The notes beneath the pieces are model-generated. The model had not been told where the DNA came from. It saw only the letters and a program-made list of their open reading frames with translations, and ran no database searches. From Amblyomma americanum (lineage: Eukaryota > Arthropoda > Arachnida > Ixodida > Ixodidae): a DNA stretch of 64,000 nucleotides. Positions 42,937-53,481 of this stretch are shown here, piece after piece. The stretch covers positions 134,528,929-134,592,928 of the forward strand of contig NC_135504.1 in the NCBI RefSeq assembly GCF_052857255.1, read 5' to 3'. Made by a program: the position numbers and the translations under genes. Numbering within the stretch: the first letter of the stretch is position 1; each line of letters opens with the position of its first letter.

Positions 42937-44578
42937 GTGCATACTGTCTGCGAAGCTTATCCCAGTGTCGGTTTAGCTTCCACGAATGCCTCTAAGAATG
43001 CAAAGAAAGCCTTAGGAGCAATGCAAAGGCGAAAAGCAGCTGGTGAGGATCAGGTAACAGCAGATATATTGACGGACGGAGGGGAAATTGCGCTAGAAAA
43101 ATTAGCTACCCTGCAAGCGCCTTATGACCTCGAACGTAACAGAAGCTTCGAAGAGAGCAAATATTATCTTAATTCACAAGAAAGGAGACATCAAGGACTG
43201 GGAAACTTCCCGACCAATCAGCTTACTGTCTGTTGCCTACAAGATATTTACTAAGGTAATGGCTAACAGAGTCACGGCAACCTTAGTATTTAATAAAAAT
43301 ATTATCTGCAGGCTTTCATAAAAGATATTCCACGATAGATCCTATTCACACTATAAGTCAGGTGATCGAGAATTGGGCAGAATATAACAATATATATAGC
43401 CTTCATTGGCTACGAGAATGTAAACGACTCAGTGGAAACCTCAGCAGCCATAGAGACATTGTGCAATCAGGGTGTAGAAGATCCTTATGTGAAAATACTG
43501 GAAAATATCTATACCAGCTGCACAGCTACCATAGTCCTCCATAAAGTCAGCAGTAAAATTCCAATAAGGAAGCGCGTCAGGCAAAGAGATACGATCTCGT
43601 CAGTGCTATTCACCGCCTGTTTACAGGAGGTAATCCGAGGCCTGAATTGGGAACAGCTGACGGTAAGAGTTAATGGAGAATACCTAATAATATGCGATAC
43701 GCTGAAGACATTGCCTTGCTGAGTCACCCAGGAGATGAACAGCAAATCATGATCAATGAGTTAGACAGCCAGAGCAGTACGGTGGGTCTAATACTAACAT
43801 GAAGAAATCCAAAGTAATGTTCAGCCTAGCAAGGGTACAGCAGTTCACGATTGGTAGCGAGGTGCTGGAAGTGGTAAAGGAATACGTCTACTTAGGGAAG
43901 GTAGTGAATGCTGATCCGCATCGTGAGAGCGAAATAACTAGCAGGATAAGAATGGGGTGGAGCGTATATGGCAGGTTGTCTCAGATCATGAATGGCAGTT
44001 TACCAATGTTCCTCAACAGAAAAGTGTACAACAGCTGTATATTACCGGTACTCACCTACGGGGAGGCTAACGTGGAGGCTAAAAAAGAAACGTGGAGGCC
44101 AACGAAAAGAGATCAGCTTAAGTTAGGGACAACGCGGCGAGCTATGGAAAGAAAAATGATAGGTGTAACGTTAAGAGCCCGGAAGCGGACGGAGTGGATG
44201 AGGAAACAAGCGCGAGTGAATGGCAACCTAGTCGAAATCAAGACGAAGAAATTGGCCTGGGCAGGACATGAGCTGCGAAGGCAAGACAACCGCTGGTCTA
44301 AGCCTTAAGAGTAAGGGAGTAGACTCCAAGAGAAAGCAAGCGCAGCAGGGGGTGGCAGAAGTTTAGGTTGGCAGACGAGATTAAGAAATTTGCAGACACA
44401 GGGTGGGCGTGTTGTAACAAAAGAACTGTTGCACAACCAAGACGAACGCAAGAAAGGACCACGCAGGGCTAGGGCTAAGGAGCTACCTTTAATATAGGGT
44501 GGGCGAAGCTTGCAAAGGACAGGGTTAATTGGAGAGAGATGGGAGAAGCTTTTGCCCCGCAGTGGGTGTAGTGAGGCT
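42937..44578 (+). mobile_element. RTE-clade LINE copy, 5' truncated
   Basis: It keeps [31 protein letters not shown] and [20 protein letters not shown]. Further on are METSAAIETLCNQGVEDPYV, VRQRDTISSVLFTACLQEVI and a broken active-site region. The C-terminal part has VVKEYVYLGKVVNADPHRES, AMERKMIGVTLRARKRTEWM and HELRRQDNRWS. It ends GTGGGTGTAGTGAGGCTGA with TATGATGATC. Frame shifts are many. A short foreign block interrupts it at 44410-44495. Confidence 0.9.
44410..44495 (-). mobile_element. 86-bp insertion with 10-bp target duplication, PLE-end-like
   Basis: AGGGTGGGCG is present at 44400-44409 and 44496-44505; other RTE copies have it once at this position. On the minus strand the insert reads TTAGCCCTAGCCCTGCGTGG, TCCTTTCTTGCGTTCGTCTT, resembling the TTAGTCAGCGCCGTGTCG, CTTTCTTGTC and CTCGTCTTTG blocks of PLE 3' UTRs here. 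It lacks the shared terminal motif. The duplication is certain; the PLE origin is inference. Confidence 0.6.
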
Positions 44579-46087
44579 GACTATGATGATCACGAAGAAT
44601 GCATGCACCACATAAATGGCCAGCGTCTTTTAAAGCAGCCAATGATTCTACTTCTGTGAAGCAGTGAAGACTTGTGAAACTGCTTAGGAGGCGGGAAAAG
44701 AGGAAAGACTGGCTATCACACCCTACTGAAAGGGTGTGAAAGAACTTTGACGTATTCTGGGGGTTCCAAGCGTGCGAGCTATAGACACAGAAATGCACCC
44801 TTGAGGGCGCAAATTTCTTTACTGGGCGACAGTTTTGTAAGAGCTTTGGAAGTGCTAGTAATAAGGACCCCAGCCTAAAGTTTGCTTCGCAACGACAACG
44901 CCGTGCTCTGAGTTCCGTAATCAGTGGTTGGTCTGACTTCATCGTGAGAAAACTGCTGAGATACAAGAACCCGTTGTTAGGCTCTAGCTCTCAAACTGTT
45001 CCGGGCAGGAATTGGGAAGAATGCATAAGATTTAGTTTAGGAAAGAAACATGCAAACCGATTTGGTAACAGCCCAATTGCGAAGAATGGTGAGTGAAAGG
45101 TGTAATGTGACGGATTATGGCGCGTAGCACCGTAAGGATGACGTTGCATACAAAGAATCTGCCAAGATATTAGTCACGGGATAACAAGGCTACATTTTTC
45201 GCGTGCCTGCAGTTCAATCTTTACTACCACGTATATTCTCTTATGTTTTTCGAAGGTTGGAAGCGCGACGGCCCTTTTGACTACGTGAAAATGGAATGGA
45301 GAAAGCGGTAAGAACGACAAAACGAGCACTGGTAAGAGAAGGAAATCGAAAAGAACAAAATACAAAGGCTGAAATGAGCATGTAAACTTCTGTCCATGCG
45401 TTGAATACATAAACTGCTAGAGCCCCGGACACGTGTGAAAGACAGCAGTGCTTTGGCTCGGTTGCACGGAAATGAACGCAACTGTTCAAACACGAGGCTG
45501 ATTATCGTCGCAATGTAGTCGGTATGAGTAGTCAGATAAGCAGCAAAATATTGTCGCGACATTGTAGTTTGGCTGGTATCACCGTAGAACGAGGTGGAGG
45601 TGGCTGATGAATCATGACATATAAAAAATTCGGACCACGAGTGTTCAATTAAAAAAAAATCAGGTCGCACACCACACGGTAGCTTTCTGATAAAAAGAGG
45701 GGCTCAAGGTTCATCGCGTGTGAATGGAAAAGCTGTGCACGCGCTATCGCGGTCACACAGCTGCGCCGTCCGAATCTGCATCGAACAAAATACAAGGCGT
45801 TGGCATGCTCCGCTAAGGGTGATGCATTGAAAAAAAGCACTAATAATGATATTGTTTGCTGTGGCCGGTTATCCCTGATTTTGCTGACGAATTTCATCGA
45901 AAGAGAAAGAGAAACATACACCCCACTGGTTTCAGTTTTCGTTTCTGCTAGAGAAAAGTAGTAGACAGCAAGATGGCAGTCGACGGTCTATGCGACATGA
46001 CGAATTTGTGCACAGATCACAAAGCGCCGCAATGTATGAAGCGAAAGTTTGTTTGCGCCATTCAGTTTCAATGCAGTCTAGCCCACT
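44579..46087. other. No gene recognised
   Basis: Several minus-strand frames overlap between 45174 and 45921 without a recognisable domain, signal peptide or splice pattern. Confidence 0.45.
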
Positions 46088-46408
46088 AAGGAAAGAAAAA
46101 TGACAGGCTTAACATTACGAGACCGGAAGAGAACAGGGTGCGTGAAGGAACAAACGCAGGTAAGGAGATCCTTATCAAAATGAGTTTGGGCAGGGAATGT
46201 AATGCGAAGACAAGATAACCGCGGTCCTTAAGGGTAATGGAGTCGGTTCCATGAGAAGGCCAGAGTAGCAGGGGGCGGCGATTGCTGGGCGTATGAGGTT
46301 CAGAAGTTTGCGAGGATACAGTGGCCGCAGCTGGCAAATGACAGGCTTAATTGGAGAGACATGGAAGAGGACGTTATCCTGCAGTGGGCGTAGTCAGGCT
46401 GATGATGT
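46088..46408 (+). mobile_element. RTE LINE 3' end fragment
   Basis: It starts at the block encoding TGLTLRDRKRTG-like residues and continues through GCAGGGAATGTAATGCGAAG, GACAAGATAACCGCGG and TTAATTGGAGAGACATGG. It ends TGCAGTGGGCGTAGTCAGGC, TGATGATG. It corresponds to the last 320 bases of the family and is degraded. Confidence 0.85.
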
Positions 46409-46659
46409 ACATTCCTGAAAGAAAAAAAACACTGTACACTTAAAACAAATAAGCAAAATTTTACAGAGATGTGGTAACGTGGTGGACTACAGTGATAATA
46501 GCGGGATTCGCCGCAAGGTGGGTTTTTATGCGATTTTCAATGCAAAGTTAGAATTCTAAGTCCCCGTTCCTTTGAAATTGCAGTGCTCAATTCTTAAAGA
46601 TCGAAGAACGATGTTTTCATTTCCGCCGTAATCTCAAGACACATTTTGGTCAGTATGCA

Positions 46660-47226
46660 GTCTCTTTAAGAAGACAAGTGACCAAGAGGACCATGTTTGG
46701 CTTCACTTAATATATTACAAAAGAATTCCTCTGGAAGAAGGTCGATCGCCTGGAGAGCTGCTTTATGGAAGGCGCCTTCGCATCCCGTGGGCGACTTCCG
46801 CCCACAGTCGATCATCCACGCCGGAAAGCAAAAAAAGTAAAGCCACAACAGACGGAATTTGGCAGTCCTTGAAGAAGGTGATGTCGTGCGCATAAAAGTG
46901 TCCTCATGAGCAAGAAAAGCTTGAGTTATCGCTCCTACCGGACCGCAGTCCTACATCAATAAAAGGAAAGCATCTTACGACGCAACCGGCTGCATTTAAT
47001 CGCAAGGAGAGACGTTTCGCTCATCCGGCGGCAGCGACTCCAGTGGTGACCACCGGCGAACTGGGCACCAGCACGTCCCTTCAACGACACAAGATCCTGC
47101 AGCCACTGGTGGGACGACGCATCCTTCCCTGCCAAGGCGGTCTACCCAAGCCGCGAGGCCGCCCATGCCTTGAGGCTACGACATGAACTTTCAACAAATT
47201 ATTAACGGGTGATGACCAACATTGTT
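46660..47226 (+). pseudogene. Ty3/Gypsy integrase C-terminal region
   Basis: Plus-strand frames read YYKRIPLEEGRSPGELLYGR and RLRIPW. Later frames give LEEGDVVRIKVSS and APTGPQSYINKRKASY, matching the GRRLRT and PRSY blocks at the end of Gypsy integrases. A Pro/Thr/Ser-rich tail follows. Frames change at least three times. A purine tract AAGGGGGAA follows at 47227-47235. Confidence 0.65.
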
Positions 47227-47520
47227 AAGGGGGAATATGTATTATATGAGTGCCTGCGCGTGCCGGTTATCCTTAGCCATCCATGTGCAACGTGCTATAT
47301 TCCCTTCTCTACAGGTAACACTAACCTCTCCCCGCGGCCCTATAAATGTACGGACTTTACCCAACCAGCCGTTCACCGTGCCCTGATGTTGTGCCGTTCT
47401 TTCTTTCAATCTATGGTCGATGCCTTGGATGCTGAATAGTGGGCTGACCGCAATGTTGACGACACCGTGCCAGTGGGTGCACAAAAAGAGAAAGGAATAA
47501 ATGAAGAGGCTAGATCAAAA
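47227..47520 (+). mobile_element. Polypurine tract and probable 3' LTR
   Basis: AAGGGGGAA (47227-47235) is followed by sequence with a TATAAATG box (47341), CCGTTCTTTCTTTCAATCT and an AATAAA at about 47497. This is the order of U3, promoter and polyadenylation signal in an LTR. No second LTR copy is in the window, so the borders are not fixed. Confidence 0.45.
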
Positions 47521-47941
47521 TCCTTCAGGCACTGGTAGAGTATCTCCGCATTCGCACAACTGTGCTTTGTCCACCCAGCTTATTGGCCTTATAAATTGAT
47601 CACCTGCACTGCGAGCCTCGAAGAACACCGGAATATAGCGCTTGGGGTACTATTTGACGGGGAATAGTTATCATTGATATCGTCCAGCAAGCATCCAGGC
47701 TACTATTCTTACAAGTCAAAAATAGAAAAATTTGGGGCCGTTAGTTTCATTGAGGGAGAGGAAATGCGATAGCATGTTTCTTTCACTATGCAGAGAACTT
47801 AATTTATGGTGGTATTGTCATTCGGAGTTCATTGCATTTCACTCCCCAATACATTCAAATTCTCATTATCTCCGGATTTCGACTACTCAAGTAGGCAAAA
47901 TATGCCGCATTCATCAATCGCGGTGAGACCTCATACCACTA
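47521..47941. other. No gene recognised
   Basis: Nothing was identified between the LTR-like segment and the next SINE. Confidence 0.4.
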
Positions 47942-48075
47942 TCAGCGCAGTGACGTAGCGGTTGAGCGATGCACCCCTGCACTGGCACCTGGCTGTTTAA
48001 ACAGAACCACCGTCTGTACTTGTGGGACACAGGTTGCTCTCCCCGAGCAGTGCTAGAAGGAATAGCTACCGCAAG
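47942..48075 (+). mobile_element. tRNA-derived SINE (fourth type), partial
   Basis: CAGTGACGTAGCGGTTGAGC, CCCTGCACTGGCACCTGGC and GGGACACAGGTTGCTCTCCC align in order with the copy at 40960-41076 (GCGCAGCAGTTAAGC, CACTGCACTGGCAGG, GACCCATGTTGCTGTTCCC). Confidence 0.5.
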
Positions 48076-48184
48076 CTTTATTTTTGCATAAACAGTTCTT
48101 CCGGAGGTTGTCTGTTTTGCGCGTAGGCCTGCTGTTGTCGGTGCGATTTTCTTAAGTCATTTTCAATTTAATGCGACATTAGTA

Positions 48185-48803
48185 GGAGACCTTAAAAGGC
48201 GAAAAATGTCCGGCGTCGTCGGGGTCTTTGTGAAGGCTCCGCCGGTTAGGTGGTGTTTTCTGAGTCATTCTTCTTGCGGCGTCTCCATCTTCTCTCCTGC
48301 AAGCCGAGAGGGGGAAGCAGAGAGGGTCAAGCGGTCAGGGGGAGAGTTGACCGGCGCAGGGAAGCAAATCTCTCTCAACACCCTCTAGCAGGTGGGGGCT
48401 TCGTGCAGATGCCTACGCCACTCGACAGTTGTGGTCTTTGCATGGGCAGCTGGGCATACATGAGCAGCTACAGCGGCACAGAAAAGGCGCATCTCTGACT
48501 GCTCGTGTACTTCCAGATCGCGCTTCTTGGCCGGATTGTCATAAGCTGGGCTTTCCTGCTTCTTCCGTCACACCCAGCTGAGCTGGACCTGCGCACATCG
48601 GCCACCGCCGTAGTTCTGCACTCCACCCGTGCTGCTATAAAAGAAGTTACCATCGAATTCCCTGGGCACATGGGGGGCTGCAGCGGCTCAGAAAAGGCGC
48701 ATCCCTGACTGCTCGTGTACTTGCAGGTTTGTCACTGGACACTCGAACCTACCATACATCCGTTACCCTGTGCTGCTGCAGCACTGCCCTGTAGCTTGCA
48801 AAG
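48185..48803 (+). mobile_element. Probable 5' UTR of LINE A with 210-bp internal repeat
   Basis: AGAAAAGGCGCATCTCTGAC, TGCTCGTGTACTT at 48480 recurs at 48690 (GAAAAGGCGCATCCCTGACT), a 210-base spacing. The repeat leads directly to the ORF1 start at 48804. Tandem 5' UTR units are common in LINEs. Where the element begins is not visible. Confidence 0.5.
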
Positions 48804-49046
48804 ATGGGTAGTCAGCAGGACGATGGATGCTTTGAGTGTGGCAAATCTGTTGAACCTGATGATAACTGCATGGTGCGTAATAAATGCTTTTGCTAGTATC
48901 ATATGGGTTATTGTTCAGGTATCTCAGAAAGAACTTACAAATCAAAGGGGGAATCTGCTCGAAAACAGGGGCGTTGTCTTACCTGTCGAGAGGTTAAAAT
49001 TGCTGTGGTTGCAGAACTTCAAGAAAAAGTAAAGTCGCTCACAGGA
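48804..49046 (+). pseudogene. LINE A ORF1, N-terminal zinc finger
   Basis: The ATG at 48804 opens MGSQQDDGCFECGKSVEPDD, then NCMV and KCFC. A TAG (48894-48896) is followed in the same frame by YHMGYCSGISERTYKSKGES and RCLTCREVKIAVVAELQEKV. The C-x2-C, C-x5-C, H-x3-C and C-x2-C pairs fit a PHD-like treble-clef finger of the sort found in some CR1-group ORF1 proteins. The frame ends at KSLTG, where the PLE pair is inserted, and resumes at 50656. Confidence 0.75.
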
Positions 49047-49894
49047 TCTTGAACAAACAGCGCGAACAAAGACGAGCACAAAAGACAAGAAAGCGAACGA
49101 CACGGCGCTGACTAACAACTGAGGGTTTATTGCTGATCACACAAGTATAAATACATGAATGTCGGCAATGAGGGAAAGGTTTACAAAGTGCAAAAAACCA
49201 AAAACAAAACGTAAATGTGACAACAGCAACATAAGCACGCTAGAAATCAGCAGAGATTATCAACCCCCAGGAGTGACAGCTCTTTTTGCAGAAGTGTTAG
49301 CGAAGGGGTACTTATACATGCATTTCCCTGCTTGAATATGTTGTATGCCTCAATAATTTCCCTCGCAGTTTTTTCCCGATTTTTGGCAATGACCCTGGTT
49401 TCATGATATAGCGGTACGCACTGTTTTTTCTCTTTCTTTGCCCATTCACAATCCCGGCAATGAATGCCGAGATGACCTGAAACTACTTTTGACACTTTAT
49501 AGCTGTGTTCGCTCAGCCTTTTATTTATGCAACGTCCCGTCTGTCCAAAGTACTGCCCTCCACAAGGCAGAGGGATGTTATAAACAACCCCCTTATCACA
49601 AGGAACGAAGCGTGACTGGTGCTTAGTTGTGCACTTCGCCACTTTTCCTTTGAACTCATTAACAGATCGGCACAAACCGGCCAGACGATCAGGCGCGGAA
49701 AACACAACATCAACACCTGCTTTTTTCCCCACTTTTTTCAGGGAGTGTGAAATTCCATGTAGATATGGAATCACAGCGACACGTTTGCGGTTGTTGTCCG
49801 ATCCCTGGCCGTCTCGTGTAGCTGGTTCTGACTTGCTCTTCTTTAGGGCCGACTCAGCTACTGACGTGATAAGTTCTAGTGGGTACCCTGCTTG
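49047..49894 (-). mobile_element. Penelope-like element, left arm of head-to-head pair
   Basis: The minus strand is open from the junction (about 49890) to 49247 and encodes the end of the RT-GIY-YIG protein: YPLELITSVAESALKK, then VIPYLHGISHSLKKVGKKAG, CTTKHQSRFVPCDKGVVY, the GIY-YIG core CGGQYFGQTGRCINKRLSEH and CISTPSLTLLQKELSLLG. The 3' UTR follows to TCTTGAACAAACAGCGCG at 49047. The first CGCTCACAGGA target copy lies just outside (49036-49046). Relative to the right arm, the last 35 bases of the UTR are missing. No RT motifs are included. Confidence 0.93.
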
Positions 49895-50655
49895 GTGATT
49901 CCATATCTACATGGAATTTCACACTCCCTGAAAAAAGTGGGGAAAAAAGCAGGTGTTGATGTTGTGTTTTCCGCGCCTGATCGTCTGGCCGGTTTGTGCC
50001 GATCTGTTAATGAGTTCAAAGGAAAAGTGGCGAAGTGCACAACTAAGCACCAGTCACGCTTCGTTCCTTGTGATAAGGGGGTTGTTTATAACATCCCTCT
50101 GCCTTGTGGAGGGCAGTACGTTGGACAGACGGGACGTTGCATAAATAAAAGGCTGAGCGAACACAGCTATAAAGTGTCAAAAGTAGTTTCAGGTCATCTC
50201 GGCATTCATTGCCGGGATTGTGAATGGGCAAAGAAAGAGAAAAAACAGTGCGTACCGCTATATCATGAAACCAGGGTCATTGCCAAAAATCGGGAAAAAA
50301 CTGCGAGGGAAATTATTGAGGCATACAACATATTCAAGCAGGGAAATGCATGTATAAGTACCCCTTCGCTAACACTTCTGCAAAAAGAGCTGTCACTCCT
50401 GGGGGTTGATAATCTCTGCTGATTTCTAGCGTGCTTATGTTGCTGTTGTCACATTTACGTTTTGTTTTTGGTTTTTTGCACTTTGTAAACCTTTCCCTCA
50501 TTGCCGACATTCATGTATTTATACTTGTGTGATCAGCAATAAACCCTCAGTTGTTAGTCAGCGCCGTGTCGTTCGCTTTCTTGTCTTTTGTGCTCGTCTT
50601 TGTTCGCGCTGTTTGTTCAAGATGCTTAACCAACTAGCCCGCCAAAACGTGTTAA
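49895..50655 (+). mobile_element. Penelope-like element, right arm of head-to-head pair
   Basis: The plus strand encodes the same C-terminal 174 residues as the left arm, from VIPYLHG to the stop at 50422. The one clear change is Val for Phe in the core CGGQYVGQTGRCINKRL. An internal Cys/His set (HQSRFVPC, HSYKVSKVVSGHLGIHCRDC) belongs to the GIY-YIG module. The 3' UTR ends with AACCAACTAGCCC (50628-50640) and 15 further bases before the second CGCTCACAGGA (50656-50666). The two arms are almost identical, so the insertion is young. Confidence 0.93.
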
Positions 50656-50697
50656 CGCTCACAGGAACCGTTGTTTTTAAGGAAGAAAATGTTCAGG
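50656..50697 (+). pseudogene. LINE A ORF1 fragment between insertions
   Basis: After the target duplication the frame continues as LTGTVVFKEENVQ, consistent with ORF1 interrupted by the PLE pair. It stops at the TTATTTATTT edge of the next insertion. Confidence 0.6.
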
Positions 50698-50938
50698 TTA
50701 TTTATTTATTTCAGATACCCTTATGGCCCACAGGGCATTTGTGGTACACACATTTAAATAAATTTGTTACAAAAAGAGACAAGGCATACAGTGAAAATTT
50801 TTCTTAAATATATACCGGAAAATATACTTAATTCAAAAACCCGGAACATGAAGTGAGTTAAAAATGACACAAATACCAAGAAACGCTAAATCATAGAAAG
50901 GAAAGTGATGCAAAGGGCAAAATGCCACCATAAGTACA
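50698..50938 (-). mobile_element. LINE 3' UTR-like fragment with (AATA)n tail
   Basis: TTATTTATTTATTTCAG at its left edge, followed by CCCTTATGGCCCACAGGGCA, looks like a CR1-type 3' end on the minus strand, similar in style to 39355-39420. No coding sequence is included. Confidence 0.4.
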
Positions 50939-51116
50939 AATATTATTCCGCCTCGGCTTCGGGAGACTGTGGGTTCAACTCCCATTGCCGGTCGGTAGCC
51001 CACCGGTTTCCTCAAAATGGGTACCAGCTATGGCCCGGCCTGGTGCTCTGCTTGCTAGGGTTAAATGGATTGGCAAAGGAGCCTGCGCCTTCAAATCCCG
51101 TCATTGTGGGCTAAAT
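50939..51116 (+). mobile_element. tRNA-derived SINE of the CCTGGTGCT family
   Basis: GGGTTCAACTCCCATTGCCG (B box) is followed by TAGCCCACCGGTTTCCTC, AAAATGGGTACCAGC and GGCCTGGTGCTCTGC. The same blocks occur at 34450 and 34955. Together with the LINE end before it, it separates two parts of LINE A ORF1. Confidence 0.6.
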
Positions 51117-51695
51117 CCAAAAGTTTGACAAAACACTCGCTGAGCTTAACCAACATGACAATAGCCTCGTTGATATGAAAAACCGGATTGAATAGTTCGA
51201 GGCTAACCGAAGCAATGGACAGATTGAGGAGATCAAGAAAGAAATCAACGAACTAGAGAGACATAACAGGGAGCTAAATCTAAAAATTCACGGCATACAA
51301 AAAACAGGTCACGAAGATCTTGTCAAAGTGAACGCCTGTGCTGCTTCCCTTGAGCTTCCTCAGCTTACGACTAGTGACGTCACAGCAATTCACCGGTTCC
51401 CATGCAAACCTGATAAGACGCCTGGAATCATTGTTCACTTCGCCGGGCAGGTGGTTCGTGATGACTGGTCAAAAATTGAAAGAAACCGAAGGATGCGTAT
51501 GAAGATGATAATGTGTACATCCAAGATAATCTGACTAAACAAACCCGAGCACTTCTCTGGGAGGCAAAGCAATGGGCAAGTGACAAGAAATACTGCTTCG
51601 TTTGGCAGAGTGGCCACAAAGTTCACGTCAGACAGAAAGAAGGTGACACAGCCATTTGTATGAAGCCTAAAAATCACTTTATGACACTTGCTTAA
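51117..51695 (+). pseudogene. LINE A ORF1, coiled coil and FP25K-like end
   Basis: The frame reads KFDKTLAELNQHDNSLVDMK, IEEIKKEINELERHNRELNL (coiled coil with Leu/Ile heptads) and KIHGIQK. TAIHRFPCKPDKTPGIIVHF and RRMRMK follow. After a one-base shift near 51512: YIQDNLTKQTRALLWEAKQW, KKYCFVWQSGHKVHVRQKEG and a stop at 51693. The last part has the layout of the baculovirus FP25K-like domain reported in arthropod LINE ORF1 proteins, thought to bind nucleic acid. Confidence 0.8.
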
Positions 51696-51734
51696 GTGTT
51701 TCCACAAGTGTGGCGACCTATTTATGCATATTAC

Positions 51735-52443
51735 TGCTGACAAACTAAAGTCGCGCCTCGGTAATAGGTGTCTCAGAGGTTTAAATGTTTTTCGTTTGAA
51801 TATTCAGTCTGCCATAAATGGACATCGGTATTTTGTCTTATTTTTGATAATACTGGCTTTTCATTTGATGTCATTATGCTCTCAAAAACCTGGTATACTA
51901 GTGATGACAATTTTTTTTCAATACCCATAATTGATGTGTTTACCGGAATTGCTCTTTACGCCGTGGTGACGGTGTTGCCTTTTTAGCGAAAGAAAATCTG
52001 AGGATGTGACCTCTTGCCTGATTTTACCTCTTCGATATGTAAATGCGAAATGTTAACAATAGCAGTGTAACCATGTCTTTTCATTTGTGTACCGACCCTC
52101 TAATGGTGATGACGCTACATTCTGTGCTTCCGTAGAAACACTATTTCAATACTGCATAACTAACAAGCTTAACTTAACCTGTGGCGGGGACATTGACTTC
52201 ATTTCTAATAATCGTGAGTGAAAAGAAATTATATGGTTGTACGAGAGCTATGGTCTAAATAATGTTAGTTCTTCTTCAACTAGAATGACTAGTACGTCTT
52301 CGACGCTAATAGATCTCTTTCTCCTCAGCTCTTCCATCAAATATTTTTCATCTGGAGTCATTGGTTGCGATCTTAGCGATCACTTACCTGTATACGTAGT
52401 CATCCCACGTCATGAAAAAGAGGCTACCTCTCCGATCCCTTGA
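51735..52443 (+). pseudogene. LINE A endonuclease
   Basis: GLNVFRLNIQSAING (about 51775), DVIMLSKTWYTSDDNFFSIP with Lys in place of the catalytic Glu of SETW (about 51880), and TCGGDIDFISNN (GDxN region, about 52180) occur in order. The closing block is STLIDLFLLSSS and IGCDLSDHLPVYVVIP (about 52360). At least three frame changes separate the blocks. Confidence 0.85.
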
Positions 52444-53481
52444 AGAAATGTTTCATTGAGAAACAAAAAATTTTCGCCAAAAAATATCAACTGTATCTTG
52501 GGAGAACGCGCCTTCTTCATCTGATGCAAACATATCTTTTGATATCTTTCTTAATCTGTTAAGAACCACTTACGAAACAAGCTTTCCATTTATGAATTCT
52601 TCCAAATCGAAAAAGATCAGGAAACCATAGATTACACAAAATTACCTTGCTAAAGTAAAAACAAAGTTAAGAATCTGCCAAGCATTTCTTAAGCAACGGG
52701 ATCCAGAACTGCTTAAATCATTTAGGTATCGTTATAAATTAAGCAAGCAACTTAAGCATGCCAGAGATAGCTATTTCATTAATCTTTTTTTTTAGGATCA
52801 TCCAATAACGCGGCCTTGACAGAGAAAAAACTAAAATCAATATTTCAAAACGTGCAGGCGTCAAAAGGAATTAGTGAAATGTTTTCTAATGGCAGACAGA
52901 TTTCAGGAGCTGATCTAGCTAATGTTTTTAACGACTATACAGTAAACTTGATGTTTCCTGCACCATCAGGGGACCGCACCAGATACTTGACTGGCAGTTG
53001 TCTTGAGACAAATTATTTGAGTCCAGTTTCGGAAACGGAAGTCTTCTCTATTGTCATGAAATTAAGAAATACTAGCTCCACTGATATCTTTGACATTAAA
53101 GTCTGCCCGAATAAATTCATTGCTGACATTATTGCTATCCCTCTTGCCCATATTTTCAATCTTTGTCTGTCAAGTGCAGTATTTCCATTACAGCTACAGT
53201 GCGCAAAAATTTGCGTTCTACACGAAAAATGTGACAAAATAATTTAGCAAATTACGGACCAAATTTTATATTACCAATTTTTTCTAAAGTACTTGAAAAG
53301 GCCATTCATTCACGTCTGGTTTTATTTACACATAAACATATTATCCTGACTGGCTGTGAATACAGTTTGAGAAAAGATTGTTCCACCGAACTGCTGCTGC
53401 TTTATCGAAAAGAGTTCATTCTAAAAAAAAAAACTTGAAGAAAAATGATGCATACTGGGATTTTTTATCGACTTTACAAAA
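52444..53481 (+). pseudogene. LINE A pre-RT region and RT motifs 0-1
   Basis: LNSIFQN-like LKSIFQNVQASKGISEMFSN and DLANVFNDYTVNLMF lead to NTSSTDIFDIKVCPNKFIAD, PLAHIFNLCLSSAVFPLQLQ and CAKICVLHEKCDK. The next 200 bases in other frames give NYRP-like, FSKVLEKAIHSRL and RKDCSTELLL blocks. The text breaks within motif A at GFF-IDFTK (about 53480) and resumes at 56961 with FDSLNRGILLRKLEFYG. Confidence 0.82.

Noticed and set aside
45174..45921. Cluster of minus-strand frames resembling signal peptides or membrane segments
   Set aside because: They overlap in different frames, have no splice sites and show no domain; the hydrophobicity reflects T-rich sequence.
46088..46408. Independent host gene with an RRQDNR motif
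   Set aside because: It matches the 3' end of the RTE family base for base in many blocks, so it is an RTE fragment.
49247..50422. Bacterial GIY-YIG nuclease or horizontally acquired gene
   Set aside because: The C-terminal layout, 3' UTR and truncation pattern are those of Penelope-like retroelements, and related RT sequence is present at 54.6-55.7 kb.
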